A DNA stretch of 64,000 nt, taken from NCBI GenBank assembly GCA_963708715.1, contig CAVPSU010000001.1:558001-622000 (forward strand), written 5' to 3'. Both the position numbers and the translations under genes were made by a program. Of this stretch, positions 9,010 through 18,349 are shown in pieces. This DNA comes from DAIOEK01 sp963708715. Lineage in GTDB: Bacteria > Chloroflexota > Anaerolineae > Anaerolineales > Anaerolineaceae. The notes below the pieces were generated by a model that had not been told where the DNA came from, did no database searches, and was given only the letters and a program-made list of their open reading frames with translations. Numbering within the stretch: the stretch's first letter is position 1; every line of letters begins with the position of its first letter.

Positions 9010-10278
9010 ATGTCTGACTTTAAAGCAGACCGGATTTACAAGTTAGAACGACTCTTAGAGGTGAGCAGAAATCTAAATGCGAACCTGGATTTAGATTCCT
9101 ATTTAAAGTCCATTATCGAGATCGCATCTGAACTAACCTACAGCCAGGAAACATCCATCCTCGAGATCGCCGAAGAAGGCGATCATCTTCACTATACGGC
9201 AGCCCCCTGGTATCGAATTGAAAAACTGCGGACACTTAGTATTCCATTGGAGAAAAGTATTGCGGGTTGGTCCTTTACTCACCACCAGCCGCTTGTCATT
9301 CAGGATGCCCAGAATGATCCCCGGCTATTTAAAGAGGTCGATCGGGTGCTGGAATTTGAGACCCTGAATATCGTGGTTGTCCCAATGGTGATTAAAGGAC
9401 AACCCATCGGTATCATGGAAGCAGTAAACAAGAACAATCGCACGAATTATACTGAGGACGATGTTAGTACCCTCGAAACATTGGCGGCTCAAGCAGCGGT
9501 TGCCATTCAGAACCAGAAATTGTTGGATAAAGCCCAGGCAGCTTATCGCCAGCTGCTCGAACTTGACCGCATGAAAACCGATTTCATTGCCATCTCTTCG
9601 CATGAACTGCGCATTCCGACCGGTTTAATTCTGGGACACGCTTCCCTGCTCCAGGACGAGATGACTGGAGAAGCCCGCATTCAATTGGATACGATCGTCC
9701 GCAATGCGGTCCATTTAAAAGACATCATCGAAGACCTGGCAGATGTGGATCACTTCCAGACCGGGATGGCAAAGATCCGACGGCGACAGGTGTCGATGGA
9801 CCGGTTGATCAAAGACGTCGTCAGCTCCTACCAGGAACTATCCCGCGAGAGGAATATATCCTTACGAGCAGACATCTCAAAAGCGAATATGGTCATTGAA
9901 GGGGATGCCCATAAGATCCGGATCGCCCTCGGTAACCTGGTAAAAAACGCGCTCACCTTTACCGACCCGGGCGACAGGGTGCTGGTCACAGCAGAAGAGA
10001 TACCCGGGTATGTGAAAGTCTCTGTCATTGATAATGGTATCGGTGTGCCAGAGAAAGACCAGCAACGCATCTTCGATCGCTTCTACCAGGTAGAATCACA
10101 TCTTACCCGCAGACACGGTGGAATGGGATTAGGCTTATCGATCGCGAAGGGGATGATTGAAATGCACGGGGGGAGATTATGGGTTGAAAGTATGGAAAAC
10201 AAAGGGAGCAATTTCCAATTCCTGCTTCCAATCAATACAGCCCAGGTCAACGCGGCTCAGAAAGTATTTCTCTCCTGA
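9010..10278 (+). CDS. GAF-domain sensor histidine kinase
   Basis: Cytoplasmic two-component kinase of 422 residues with no membrane segment. A GAF domain occupies about 15-170, then a dimerisation domain with SSHELRIPT (phospho-acceptor His198; the usual Thr-Pro-Leu is altered), then an ATPase domain with N box NLVKNAL, G1 DNGIGVP and G2 GGMGLGLSIAKG. It has no adjacent response regulator, so it is an orphan. CGGAG at 8999-9003 sets the start. Signal unknown; GAF suggests a small ligand or redox cue. Confidence 0.92.
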   Translation: MSDFKADRIYKLERLLEVSRNLNANLDLDSYLKSIIEIASELTYSQETSILEIAEEGDHLHYTAAPWYRIEKLRTLSIPLEKSIAGWSFTHHQPLVIQDAQNDPRLFKEVDRVLEFETLNIVVVPMVIKGQPIGIMEAVNKNNRTNYTEDDVSTLETLAAQAAVAIQNQKLLDKAQAAYRQLLELDRMKTDFIAISSHELRIPTGLILGHASLLQDEMTGEARIQLDTIVRNAVHLKDIIEDLADVDHFQTGMAKIRRRQVSMDRLIKDVVSSYQELSRERNISLRADISKANMVIEGDAHKIRIALGNLVKNALTFTDPGDRVLVTAEEIPGYVKVSVIDNGIGVPEKDQQRIFDRFYQVESHLTRRHGGMGLGLSIAKGMIEMHGGRLWVESMENKGSNFQFLLPINTAQVNAAQKVFLS

Positions 10279-10377
10279 CACTATTCCAATTAAATCAATT
10301 GCAGCTTAGGATAACACCAGACCACTGGCTGTCTTTTGATATAATTCCCGTCGTGGTTCAGTACCCCATTTCATCTT

Positions 10378-11568
10378 ATGGTTTCATTCATGCAGAATAA
10401 TCTGTCCGCATTTATCAAGAAGTACGATGTCTACCTGCTTGCACTGGTGCTGTATATCCCTTTCATTTTTCTAGGATACGGCGCGGATTCAGATACGTAT
10501 GGGGTATTGTGGACCGGGCAGAAATTCGCGCAGACCTTTGACTATGTCCCATCCAGACCGCCCGGGTTCCTGGTATTCGAGACGATCACGTTCTTCCTCA
10601 ACAATATCGGTGGCTTCGTACTAACCAATTTATTTGTGTTGTTGATGGCACTGGCAACGCTGTATTGCTTTAATTGCGTCATGCGGTTCTACCAGATCCC
10701 ACATCCTAAAATTTTGACGATCTCCATGATGGTCCACCCGATCTTCTGGATCGAGGCTACGGCGACCATTGATTTCCTGGTCGCAATGGGATTCATCTGG
10801 ATCGGTTTTGCGCTTCTCCTCAAGGGACGCTGGTGGGGAGCAGGGATAGCCATGGCGTTGGGGGTCGGTTCGCGTGCCACATCCGTGATTGCTGCAGTGT
10901 GTATCCTGCTATTTATTTTTCTCTCTCAACCTGACCTGCGTAAAAAGGCTTTCTGGGCTGCTGTATTGATGGGTCTCTTTGGCGCGGTCATGTATCTGCC
11001 CTCGGCTGATTTTTCCCGCTGGACATTGAATTTCCTTCGTCCGGCGGTGGGTGGAGAGGAATATTGGACACCTTACCTGCGAATCGGACGCTTTCTGTAT
11101 AAAAGCCTGTTCTTCTGGGGCATCCCGGTCTGGTTGATGTTCCTGTATGGCTTCTGGCGGTACTGGAAAGATCACAAAAAGATCAACTCATCCCCGTACC
11201 GCTGGCTTCTGCTGTTTTGCCTGGTGACCATCGCTGCCTATGAAGCATTCTACATTCAGATCCCCACCGAACCGGCGTACCTGCTGCCGACCATCCCCTT
11301 CTGGTTGATGATGATGGGCGTGGTTTTCGAGACCAGGCCGAAAGTGTTATGGGTATTGGCTGCCCTGGTTTTTATCTCCAATTTTGCGATCCCCAATATT
11401 GCCCGCCCGAACGATCCCAACCATGCCACCAGCGTGAGCTATGGACTCTGGATCGAGACCGGGCGGTTGCCCGAAAACCTGCAAAAACGGATCGAGTATG
11501 TGAATTGCGGGTACCAGATGTGCCCGGAAGATATCCTACCGGCGCCCAAGGTCAAGAAGAATAAATAG
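10378..11568 (+). CDS. Multi-membrane protein, GT-C glycosyltransferase-like
   Basis: 396 residues with about nine hydrophobic segments. An acidic pair in YGADSDTYG follows the first membrane segment, as in GT-C enzymes that move sugars from lipid carriers, but no family could be named with certainty. The C-terminus is hydrophilic and lysine-rich. There is no convincing ribosome-binding site; an in-frame ATG lies 12 bases further on. It is followed directly by the tRNA-Pro promoter. Function is inferred from topology only. Confidence 0.65.
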   Translation: MVSFMQNNLSAFIKKYDVYLLALVLYIPFIFLGYGADSDTYGVLWTGQKFAQTFDYVPSRPPGFLVFETITFFLNNIGGFVLTNLFVLLMALATLYCFNCVMRFYQIPHPKILTISMMVHPIFWIEATATIDFLVAMGFIWIGFALLLKGRWWGAGIAMALGVGSRATSVIAAVCILLFIFLSQPDLRKKAFWAAVLMGLFGAVMYLPSADFSRWTLNFLRPAVGGEEYWTPYLRIGRFLYKSLFFWGIPVWLMFLYGFWRYWKDHKKINSSPYRWLLLFCLVTIAAYEAFYIQIPTEPAYLLPTIPFWLMMMGVVFETRPKVLWVLAALVFISNFAIPNIARPNDPNHATSVSYGLWIETGRLPENLQKRIEYVNCGYQMCPEDILPAPKVKKNK

Positions 11569-11575
11569 CCGCGTC

Positions 11576-11604
11576 TTGCGGGATAAGATGAGGTTGGGTA
11601 TAAT
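11576..11604 (+). promoter_or_regulatory. promoter of tRNA-Pro
   Basis: TTGCGG (11576-11581), 17-base spacer, TATAAT (11599-11604), 11 bases before the mature tRNA 5' end. Confidence 0.75.
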
Positions 11605-11615
11605 CTCAGTCGCTT

Positions 11616-11690
11616 CGGGGTGTGGCTCAGTCCGGCTAGAGCACACGGTTCGGGACCGTGAGGTCGAGGGTTCAAATCCCTCCGCCCCGA
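11616..11690 (+). tRNA. tRNA-Pro (anticodon CGG)
   Basis: 75-nt cloverleaf. The acceptor stem CGGGGTG pairs with CGCCCCG (one G-U). The anticodon stem CACGG/CCGTG encloses loop TTCGGGA, giving anticodon CGG. The T arm is GAGGG-TTCAAAT-CCCTC. The discriminator is A and CCA is not encoded. C1-G72 is typical of tRNA-Pro. Its 3' part is re-used in the tandem repeats that follow. Confidence 0.93.
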
Positions 11691-12061
11691 CAAAATCAGA
11701 AACCCTTGACCAGTGAGGTCGAGGGTTTCCCTTTACAGGGATTTCGCAGGCTCAACAAATCTCCTCCGCCCCGACAAAATCAGAAACCCTTGACCAGTGA
11801 GGTCGAGGGTTTCCCTTTACAGGGATTTCGCAGGCTCAACAAATCTCCTCCGCCCCGACAAAATCAGAAACCCTTGACCAGTGAGGTCGAGGGTTTCCCT
11901 TTACAGGGATTTCGCAGGCTCAACAAATCTCCTCCGCCCCGACAAAATCAGAAACCCTTGACCAGTGAGGTCGAGGGTTTCCCTTTACAGGGATTTCGCA
12001 GGCTCAACAAATCTCCTCCGCCCCGACAAAATCAGAAACCCTTGACCAGTGAGGTCGGGGG
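11681..12061 (+). repeat. 84-bp tandem repeat array, 4 full copies plus 45 bp, built on the tRNA-Pro 3' end
   Basis: Copies start at 11681, 11765, 11849, 11933 and 12017 and look identical by eye. Each unit begins with the tRNA 3' end (TCCGCCCCGACA) and carries the tRNA segment GTGAGGTCGAGGGTT, but the T loop is split by an insertion of about 36 bases. Each unit also contains a hairpin, AAACCCTTGACC-AGTGA-GGTCGAGGGTTT (first at 11700-11728), which could act as a terminator. The last copy diverges after GGTCGGGGGTTT. The 28-residue periodic translation is an artefact of the 84-bp period. Confidence 0.95.
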
Positions 12062-12064
12062 TTT

Positions 12065-12298
12065 ATTGTGTTTGACTGGAACACTATTTGTTTTTGTCAC
12101 GACTGACTATTCGTCAAGAACATAAATAGGGATTTTTCGTATCTTACTTGATAATCATATAAAATATGATAAAGAAAAATAGCTTTAGTAATTAGAAACA
12201 AGACAATGGGAAATTGTCGGCTATACCAGGTTAAATAATTACAATTCACAGATTACACATTAATAAGAATTTTGTCAGATTCTCTACCGGTCACTAAC
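12065..12298. other. AT-rich intergenic stretch, no gene seen
   Basis: AT-rich sequence between the repeat array and the GT87 gene. No RNA gene, terminator or clear promoter was recognised. Confidence 0.5.
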
Positions 12299-13519
12299 AT
12301 GAATCTAAAACCGTTTCAAAAATCCACCATTCGGACCATGGTATGGCCATTCATAATTACCGCGATCGCCATATTTATAATCATGAGTGTGGGTATACGC
12401 AATTTTACACGGGGAAATACCCTAGGAGTTGATTTTTTTTATTACTGGAATTCAGCCAGATTATTCGTTTTTGACGGATTATATCCATACAGTGAAGAGA
12501 CTGCTTTGCAGAACCAGCTTGGATTATATGGTCACCCTGCGATGGAAGGTCAAGATCCATCTTATTATAAGAATCCATTGTATTCGATATTATTGATGGT
12601 ACCTTTTTCTCTCCTTCCATATGACTGGGCACAGGCTGTATGGATGTCATTCAATGTTATCTGCGTGATATTTACCGGTATTTTTGCATTAAATAGAATA
12701 CCAAAGTGGATGATTATTCTATTTACTTTTTTTTATCCAGTACTGTTTTGTCTTATCGAAGGAAATTATTCTCTGATCTCGGGGTTATCTCTATTATTAT
12801 TTTTTGGATTCATTTATAACCAGAAAAAAAGGAACACAAAATATCAAATAATTATTGGCATTCTGCTCTCTATTTCCACCTTCAAGCCCCAATTATCCTG
12901 GCTTTTCCTAATTTGGATTCTCCTTTATGCATTTAAGGCGAAATTATTCCCACTGGTCTTAGCCTTTATCGGAACAATTCTGATTAGCTCAACCTTAATG
13001 CTACTTTTTTTTCCGAAATGGCCAATCGATTTCGTCAAATTACTACCCACTTATCAAGCAGATGGGAATTTGATTTCTGTACGTACCCAATTATTTCTTC
13101 CTTATCTTTCATTCCAATCAGCTGTGATCGCCGGCAATATCATACTGGTAATAATTGTTATTATCCTGATTTTTCTATTCTACAGATTTAATTTTAAGGC
13201 TAATAATACTAATTTGATGCAAATCGCGATTATTGGCCTCACGACTTTTATTGCTCATCCTTCTGGTTTTACTTATGAGCAAATCTGTTTGCTCATTCCT
13301 ATTCTGGTGATAATCGACTCAAAACAACATATCGGGTGGCAAGAGACAATCACTTGGATTATATTCTTCTTAAGTTTTTATTTATTTTTATTTTTGAGTT
13401 GGACATTCAATGACACAGGAATCATACAGAAAGGACCTATGGTTCTGATGTTCGCGTGGCTTGGATGGTTCACTAAATCGATATGGAAAAAAAAGATTAC
13501 CCCTCAGAATAGCATTTGA
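12299..13519 (+). CDS. GT87 / DUF2029-type membrane glycosyltransferase
   Basis: Integral membrane protein of about 406 residues with roughly ten hydrophobic segments. DFFYYWNSARLFVFDGLYPY after the first segment and a following NPLYSILLMVPFSLLP match the DUF2029/GT87 pattern, a family that transfers mannose or similar sugars from polyprenyl phosphate. KPQ in the middle is also typical. The start is uncertain: ATG 12299 or TTG 12272, neither with a good ribosome-binding site. The gene is markedly richer in A+T than its neighbours and lies downstream of a tRNA, consistent with acquisition by transfer. Confidence 0.8.
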   Translation: MNLKPFQKSTIRTMVWPFIITAIAIFIIMSVGIRNFTRGNTLGVDFFYYWNSARLFVFDGLYPYSEETALQNQLGLYGHPAMEGQDPSYYKNPLYSILLMVPFSLLPYDWAQAVWMSFNVICVIFTGIFALNRIPKWMIILFTFFYPVLFCLIEGNYSLISGLSLLLFFGFIYNQKKRNTKYQIIIGILLSISTFKPQLSWLFLIWILLYAFKAKLFPLVLAFIGTILISSTLMLLFFPKWPIDFVKLLPTYQADGNLISVRTQLFLPYLSFQSAVIAGNIILVIIVIILIFLFYRFNFKANNTNLMQIAIIGLTTFIAHPSGFTYEQICLLIPILVIIDSKQHIGWQETITWIIFFLSFYLFLFLSWTFNDTGIIQKGPMVLMFAWLGWFTKSIWKKKITPQNSI

Positions 13520-13579
13520 GCAAGATATACAGTTAATAACATAGACGCAAAGGTATTAATGGTCAGTTAAATAATAGGT

Positions 13580-16500
13580 TTAGTTTCCCGCACCGCCCAA
13601 TCTAATGATTTCAGAAATGTCTTTGTCAAATTCCTGCATGATCTCAGGCAACCTGATGAATTGGTCAACAACACTTGGATCGAATTGCTTGCCCGATTCA
13701 TTGTAAATATACTGGATTGCTTTTTCCTTACTCCACGCAGCTCGATACGGTCTCTCGCTGGTCAGAGCATCCCAGACATCCGAGACTGCAAAAATCCGTG
13801 CAGCGAGGGGAATCTGTTCCCCTTTTAATTGATCCGGATAGCCATTTCCATCCCAGTATTCATGATGATAGTGCGGGATATCCAACGCAGGTTTCAGGTA
13901 TTCGATCGGGGAAAGCAACTTATAGGCAAGGATAGGATGTCCCTTAATGATCTCGCGTTCCTCATCAGTAAGCGGACCTGGCTTATGCAAAATGGAGTCC
14001 GGGACACCTAATTTTCCAATATCGTGTAATAGAGCTCCCCGCCGAATATGTTCGAGGTCTTCTCCACGAATATTAAATATATTAGCCAATATCAGGGTTA
14101 AATCTGTGACCCGTTCGCTGTGTCCTTCCGTTTCTTTATCGCGCAAATCCAATGCCTTAGACCAGCCCTCGATAGTGGCATCATAGGATAGACGCAACTT
14201 CAAGTTCGATTGAGCCAGGTCATTGAACAAAGACAGATCATCGATAGCAATGGCTGTCTGACTGGCAAGAGTGATCAGAAAATCTCGCCATAATTTGTTA
14301 AATTTCAATGGAGTTCGATTGAAAACCTCCAAAACGCCTACACAATTTCCCTTTGCAATTAATGGTAAGGCAAGATAAGAGGAAAATTCCTCTTTGGTGG
14401 TGAATATCGAATTAACAGGCAGATCATATGGACTGGTCAGGTCGTAATATTCGATCAAAGTTTTGGTCAATGCGACCCAGCCTGCCGTTCCCTCTCCGAC
14501 CTTGTATCTTGGGTAATCCGATTTTTTGATTCGAAAGCCTTTCATCATGACTGGTTCCAATTGCAATGTAAAGGGATCGACCAATTGAATACAGGTGGCA
14601 TCCACTTTAAGATTTCTGATCAGTTCGTTGGTGATGACCCCAAGAACGGTATTCAGATCGATGCTGCCTGAAATCGCCTGATCAATGCTGTGGAGTGCCT
14701 GCAGATGTTCTACCTGTCGTTCAACATCCTCAAATAAATTGGCTCGATGGATTGCATTCCCTGCATTCTCACCAAATGTTGATAGTATTTGGGCATCGTG
14801 TTCAGTAAAAACTTGAACCTGTGGGGACTTTTCCCTTGCAATACACAGCACACCCATTAATTCCGAGGTCGATTGGATCGGTACAAAAATGGCTGGTCCA
14901 ATATTATCTACGTTGATTAGCCCATCTACCCTATCGGGATCCTCAAAATAATTATTGACGATGACCGGCTCTCTCGAGCGCATCACCCTGCCGGAGACTT
15001 CATGATGGATCGATAACTCCGATTCCTTATTCAACTTCATGAAGCCATCCATATATTCAATATGAAAGGTATTACCAGGTGTATCCAGTAGAGTAACCAG
15101 GCAGGCATCACCCCGGATCGCCTGTTTCGAATATTCAGCCAGAATCGGCAGCATCTCTTTCATCGTCTGCGCTTTTCGGAGGGCTTGAGAAAACTCCATA
15201 AAACTCTCTAATTCAGCAGTGCGACTCCGATAATTTGCTTCAGATTCACGCAAACTTTTTTCTCCTGCCAGGCGTTCGGTCATATCTTCAAAGATGACAG
15301 CGAATTCACCGGGTCTGGAACGGAAGACTTTGATATTCATCGACCTGTCAATGGAAGGAAGATAGGCTTCCACGGTTGTGTTTTTGTCGGTAGTCGATAC
15401 CTGAGCGAAGGTTGATAACCAATCCTTAACAAGATCGGGCGTGGTTAAGCTGGCAATACTATCTGTGTCCTGTGTAATATTCACACCAAATTGTTCTTCA
15501 AATCGCTTATTTGAAGTGAGATAACGAAAATCAATGGCTTTTCCCGATTTATCGTTTATAAGTTGTGCATCAAAAAACGCATCAGGTATATTTTGGAAGA
15601 GGAGTTGATATCGTTCTTCACTAACCTGTAAGGATTGCTGAAGTCGATAATCAGATGTCATATCCTTAAAAACCAGGACAACTCCCACGGTTTCTCCACT
15701 TATATCCTTGATCGGCGCTCCGCTATCAGAGATCGGAAATTCCCTTCCATCTTTCGCTGTCAGGATGGTGTGATTTGCCAGACCTACGACCACGCCTTCT
15801 TTCAACACTCGATCTATGGGATTATTGACCGGCGAACCGGAAAATTCGTTCTTGATCTTGAACACCTCATAAATATGGTGCTTTAAGGCATCCTCTTCCT
15901 TCCATCCGGTCAATACTTCTGCTGCGTGATTTAGATTCTGGATCAGTCCGAGCGTGTCCGTGGTGATCACTGCATCACCAATGCTATAAAGGGTGGTCCT
16001 GAAAAGATCCTGCGCCTTCGTTTTTTCCTGTTCTGCTTCAAGTTTTTCTTTCAAATAGTTTTGTTGAGCCCTGTTATAGAGTAAGCTGAGACTAAACCCT
16101 GAGAGTGTAAATAACAGACCCAATATGATGATCCCTAGAATGGATCGATACCTTAATTCGGCGAACACTTCGCTTTGATCCACTTTGCTGACAAGAAACC
16201 AATTCGTCCCTGGTAATGCCTGAAGATCCGCAAGAACTGGGATACCACGATAATCGGATCCAATGAATTCACCTGTTCGTCCCAGGACAGCCTGAACAGC
16301 AGGGATATCCAGCCGGGTGAGAGGGAAACTAAATTGAAAAGCGGAGTTGAATCTGAAACGCAGTTCGTTAATAAAGACGGCTTTCCCATCTTCTTGTCTA
16401 ACCAGGAGGGTTTCCGCCGACTGACTAGGAGTTGGCCAGGTTTGGATGAGGGGATAAATAAACTGGGAAGGATCCACGCGCAATATGATCAGTACAGGAT

Positions 16501-16681
16501 CCGCTGCGATCGACTTTCTGAATGGAGCAATAATATCCAGGTGAATTTCCTCCGCAAGATTCGCATTCGTAAAAATCACCGAAGACCACATCCTCACTGG
16601 ATATTGCCTCAGAAATTTGACTAAGTACATTATCGGGAATTTGTTCCTGCTTCTCATTAACTGAAAGAAGGACATTTCCAT
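13580..16681 (-). CDS. PAS-PAS-GAF-GAF-HD-GYP sensor, main frame (5' part frameshifted off)
   Basis: Predicted c-di-GMP phosphodiesterase. In order: end of a periplasmic sensor domain, membrane segment (about 181-200 of this frame), two PAS domains, two GAF domains, and an HD-GYP domain with ALLHDIGKLG and HHEYWDGNGYP. The ATG at 16681 is probably not the true start. The natural N-terminus lies in another frame (16425-17042), and deleting one T in the five-T run (plus-strand A 16571-16575) joins the frames into one protein of about 1153 residues. The catalytic half is intact. Whether the lesion is genuine or an assembly error cannot be told here. Confidence 0.85.
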   Translation of the reverse strand: MEMSFFQLMRSRNKFPIMYLVKFLRQYPVRMWSSVIFTNANLAEEIHLDIIAPFRKSIAADPVLIILRVDPSQFIYPLIQTWPTPSQSAETLLVRQEDGKAVFINELRFRFNSAFQFSFPLTRLDIPAVQAVLGRTGEFIGSDYRGIPVLADLQALPGTNWFLVSKVDQSEVFAELRYRSILGIIILGLLFTLSGFSLSLLYNRAQQNYLKEKLEAEQEKTKAQDLFRTTLYSIGDAVITTDTLGLIQNLNHAAEVLTGWKEEDALKHHIYEVFKIKNEFSGSPVNNPIDRVLKEGVVVGLANHTILTAKDGREFPISDSGAPIKDISGETVGVVLVFKDMTSDYRLQQSLQVSEERYQLLFQNIPDAFFDAQLINDKSGKAIDFRYLTSNKRFEEQFGVNITQDTDSIASLTTPDLVKDWLSTFAQVSTTDKNTTVEAYLPSIDRSMNIKVFRSRPGEFAVIFEDMTERLAGEKSLRESEANYRSRTAELESFMEFSQALRKAQTMKEMLPILAEYSKQAIRGDACLVTLLDTPGNTFHIEYMDGFMKLNKESELSIHHEVSGRVMRSREPVIVNNYFEDPDRVDGLINVDNIGPAIFVPIQSTSELMGVLCIAREKSPQVQVFTEHDAQILSTFGENAGNAIHRANLFEDVERQVEHLQALHSIDQAISGSIDLNTVLGVITNELIRNLKVDATCIQLVDPFTLQLEPVMMKGFRIKKSDYPRYKVGEGTAGWVALTKTLIEYYDLTSPYDLPVNSIFTTKEEFSSYLALPLIAKGNCVGVLEVFNRTPLKFNKLWRDFLITLASQTAIAIDDLSLFNDLAQSNLKLRLSYDATIEGWSKALDLRDKETEGHSERVTDLTLILANIFNIRGEDLEHIRRGALLHDIGKLGVPDSILHKPGPLTDEEREIIKGHPILAYKLLSPIEYLKPALDIPHYHHEYWDGNGYPDQLKGEQIPLAARIFAVSDVWDALTSERPYRAAWSKEKAIQYIYNESGKQFDPSVVDQFIRLPEIMQEFDKDISEIIRLGGAGN

Positions 16682-17042
16682 TTTGGTCAGTAATTAAAAT
16701 GTCGTCATATAGATAGAGTGTTTTTAAGACAGAAATTCGATTCCGAATTGCTTGTTTGAGGTCATTGTTTGCGGGAGCTTTCTGAGACTGTGTAATCTGG
16801 TCCAGAAGATTATCATCTGAAGCTATAGCTCTGGCGTCGGCTAATCGCTCACCCCGCCAACCCAGGATCTGGGATACTTTTAGATCTGCAATCGCATTAA
16901 TTTCATCATATTTTTGGGTAAGAAGAGAATTGTACTCATTCCGATACAGAATATATCCAATACCAACCAGTAAGGCGGCTAAGCCAGCGTAAACCAACCA
17001 GATGAACCATCGGTTACGTTGACTAAACCAATGATACGGCAT
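16425..17042 (-). pseudogene. N-terminal fragment of the HD-GYP sensor, cut by a frameshift
   Basis: Good start: GGGAGGG lies just before the ATG at 17042. The fragment holds a membrane segment (about 13-32) and a sensor region up to DVVFGDF; after that it runs on in the wrong frame to a stop at 16425. The sensible continuation is the minus-strand frame of the downstream gene (TNANLAEEIHLDIIAPF). A single extra T in the five-T run at 16571-16575 explains the break. Together the pieces form a membrane-anchored receptor with an extracytoplasmic sensor domain. Confidence 0.8.
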
Positions 17043-17295
17043 ACGCCCTCCCTCTTTTCAAAGCTAGATCTACTATTTCCTGATACTTTATACATTTGTC
17101 TAAACAAGTATTGTAGCATATCAATCCAACGTTCTACCTAAAAATCATGTGAAATTTGTCTTCGGCTGACAAGTAGCAATACGTCCTTGATCAATTACTA
17201 AAGAGATTTTATTATTTTTCTGTATATTTTATATTCACCAGGCAGAAAACGCACTCTATTTTGACCAATTAGAATTAATAAAATCGCGTAGTTAA
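17043..17295. other. intergenic, no gene seen
   Basis: AT-rich spacer between the divergent sensor gene and the decayed membrane-protein gene. No convincing promoter pair was identified. Confidence 0.4.
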
Positions 17296-18169
17296 TCCAT
17301 CCAAAAATCAAACGCTCTCAAATGGTTGATCCCGTTGATTGGTCTCACCTCTCTGGTTGTATCCGCCTCCGGATCGTTTGGACAGGAAACCGGTGTTTAA
17401 ATTCCATTCACCACTGTTTAAGGGGAAACGGTTCAGTTGACTGGGAAAGAGATGTATTCCAATGACACGCTTTTCATTTCAGCCACCTTGAGGGGTACAG
17501 ACCTGGTGACTTTATTCGTACGCATTCCCTTGCTGATCCTTTCATTCATTAAGTATCGCCGTGGTACCTTTCAGGGAGGATTGCTTCTTGCCGGTGTGCT
17601 GTCGTCTTACTTCCTGTATATCAGCGCTTCATTGGGGCGGGGTACTGCCAAAAATAACCTTTTTCTGGTGGATATCGCGTTATTTACCGCCAACTTTTAT
17701 GCATGCGCCATCGTTTTATACGTCTCGATGCGCAGGAATTATCTAATCAATTATCCAATTGATTTCCAAGACGGGGAATGGGGATATTTATGATCATTGT
17801 CGGGGTCGGTCTTCCTTCATTTGGTTGAGTGATGTTGTATCTGCCGTCCTTGGGAACCGGCCGCCAACGGCTCTTGCATCGTATACCACGATTGAGACAT
17901 ATACGCTTGAATTCGGGATCATTGCGGTAGCCTGTTTATTAGCAGGCGTACAGTTATTGCGAAATATATCTTTCGGTTTTCTGATGGGAGCAATGCTAAA
18001 TATCATGCTTGCGCTGGTGGGCGTGATGGTCATAGGTCAGACCATCTTTCAGCTCGTCTCGGGGATTCAGCTTAGCCCGGGTGAGTTAATCGGTAAGGTA
18101 ACTTCATTTGTCATCATGGTTGGGATTGCCGTTAGGTTTACAATATGCATATTCCGACTAGCGACATAA
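17296..18169 (+). pseudogene. Decayed multi-membrane protein gene (two stops, two frameshifts)
   Basis: Pieces of one membrane protein of an uncharacterised family lie in three frames. Frame a (from about 17296): PLIGLTSLVVSASGSFGQ, TAA at 17398, IPFTTV, TAA at 17419, GETVQLTGKEMYSND, then ATLRGTDLVTLF and membrane segments to YPIDF near 17765. Frame b: PRRGMGIFMIIVGVGLPSF, ending near 17823. Frame c: IWLSDVVSAVLGNRPPTALA, then ASYTTIETYTLEFGIIAV to the stop at 18169. Read across the breaks it is one continuous protein, so this is genuine multi-step decay. The two longest open pieces are 17437-17793 and 17759-18169. No function is claimed. Confidence 0.8.
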
Positions 18170-18315
18170 TATCTCGAGAATAAAACCAACTTGAATTGAT
18201 CGTTGAATCAAACGCCCGGACCCAGTAAGCGGATGAAATCTAAATAACTTTCGAATAATCAAGGCAATTAGTTTTTATGACGGTTTTGCCCTGTACATGA
18301 ATGGTGTTACCTTCC

Positions 18316-18343
18316 TTGACGGGTTCATCAATGCTCTTATAAT
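18316..18343 (+). promoter_or_regulatory. promoter of the T-box / serS transcript
   Basis: TTGACG (18316-18321), 16-base spacer, TATAAT (18338-18343). Predicted start near 18350, giving a leader of about 268 nt before serS. Confidence 0.7.
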
Positions 18344-18349
18344 AAAGTC

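Noticed and set aside
11439..11693. Minus-strand frame beginning SGRRDLNPRPHGPEP
   Set aside because: Antisense translation of the tRNA and the end of the upstream gene; a well-known annotation artefact.
11681..12061. Possible CRISPR array
   Set aside because: The units are contiguous and identical, with no variable spacers and no cas genes nearby.
11658..12125. Open frame encoding 28-residue repeats (PPPRQNQKPLTSEVEGF-type)
   Set aside because: It starts inside the tRNA and exists only because the DNA period (84) is a multiple of three. No ribosome-binding site; the opening RSRVQIPPP is the usual false translation of a tRNA T arm.
16571..16575. Programmed ribosomal frameshift in the HD-GYP sensor
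   Set aside because: A five-T run is weak slippery sequence, no stimulatory structure was recognised, and the family has no known frameshifting; an indel is simpler.
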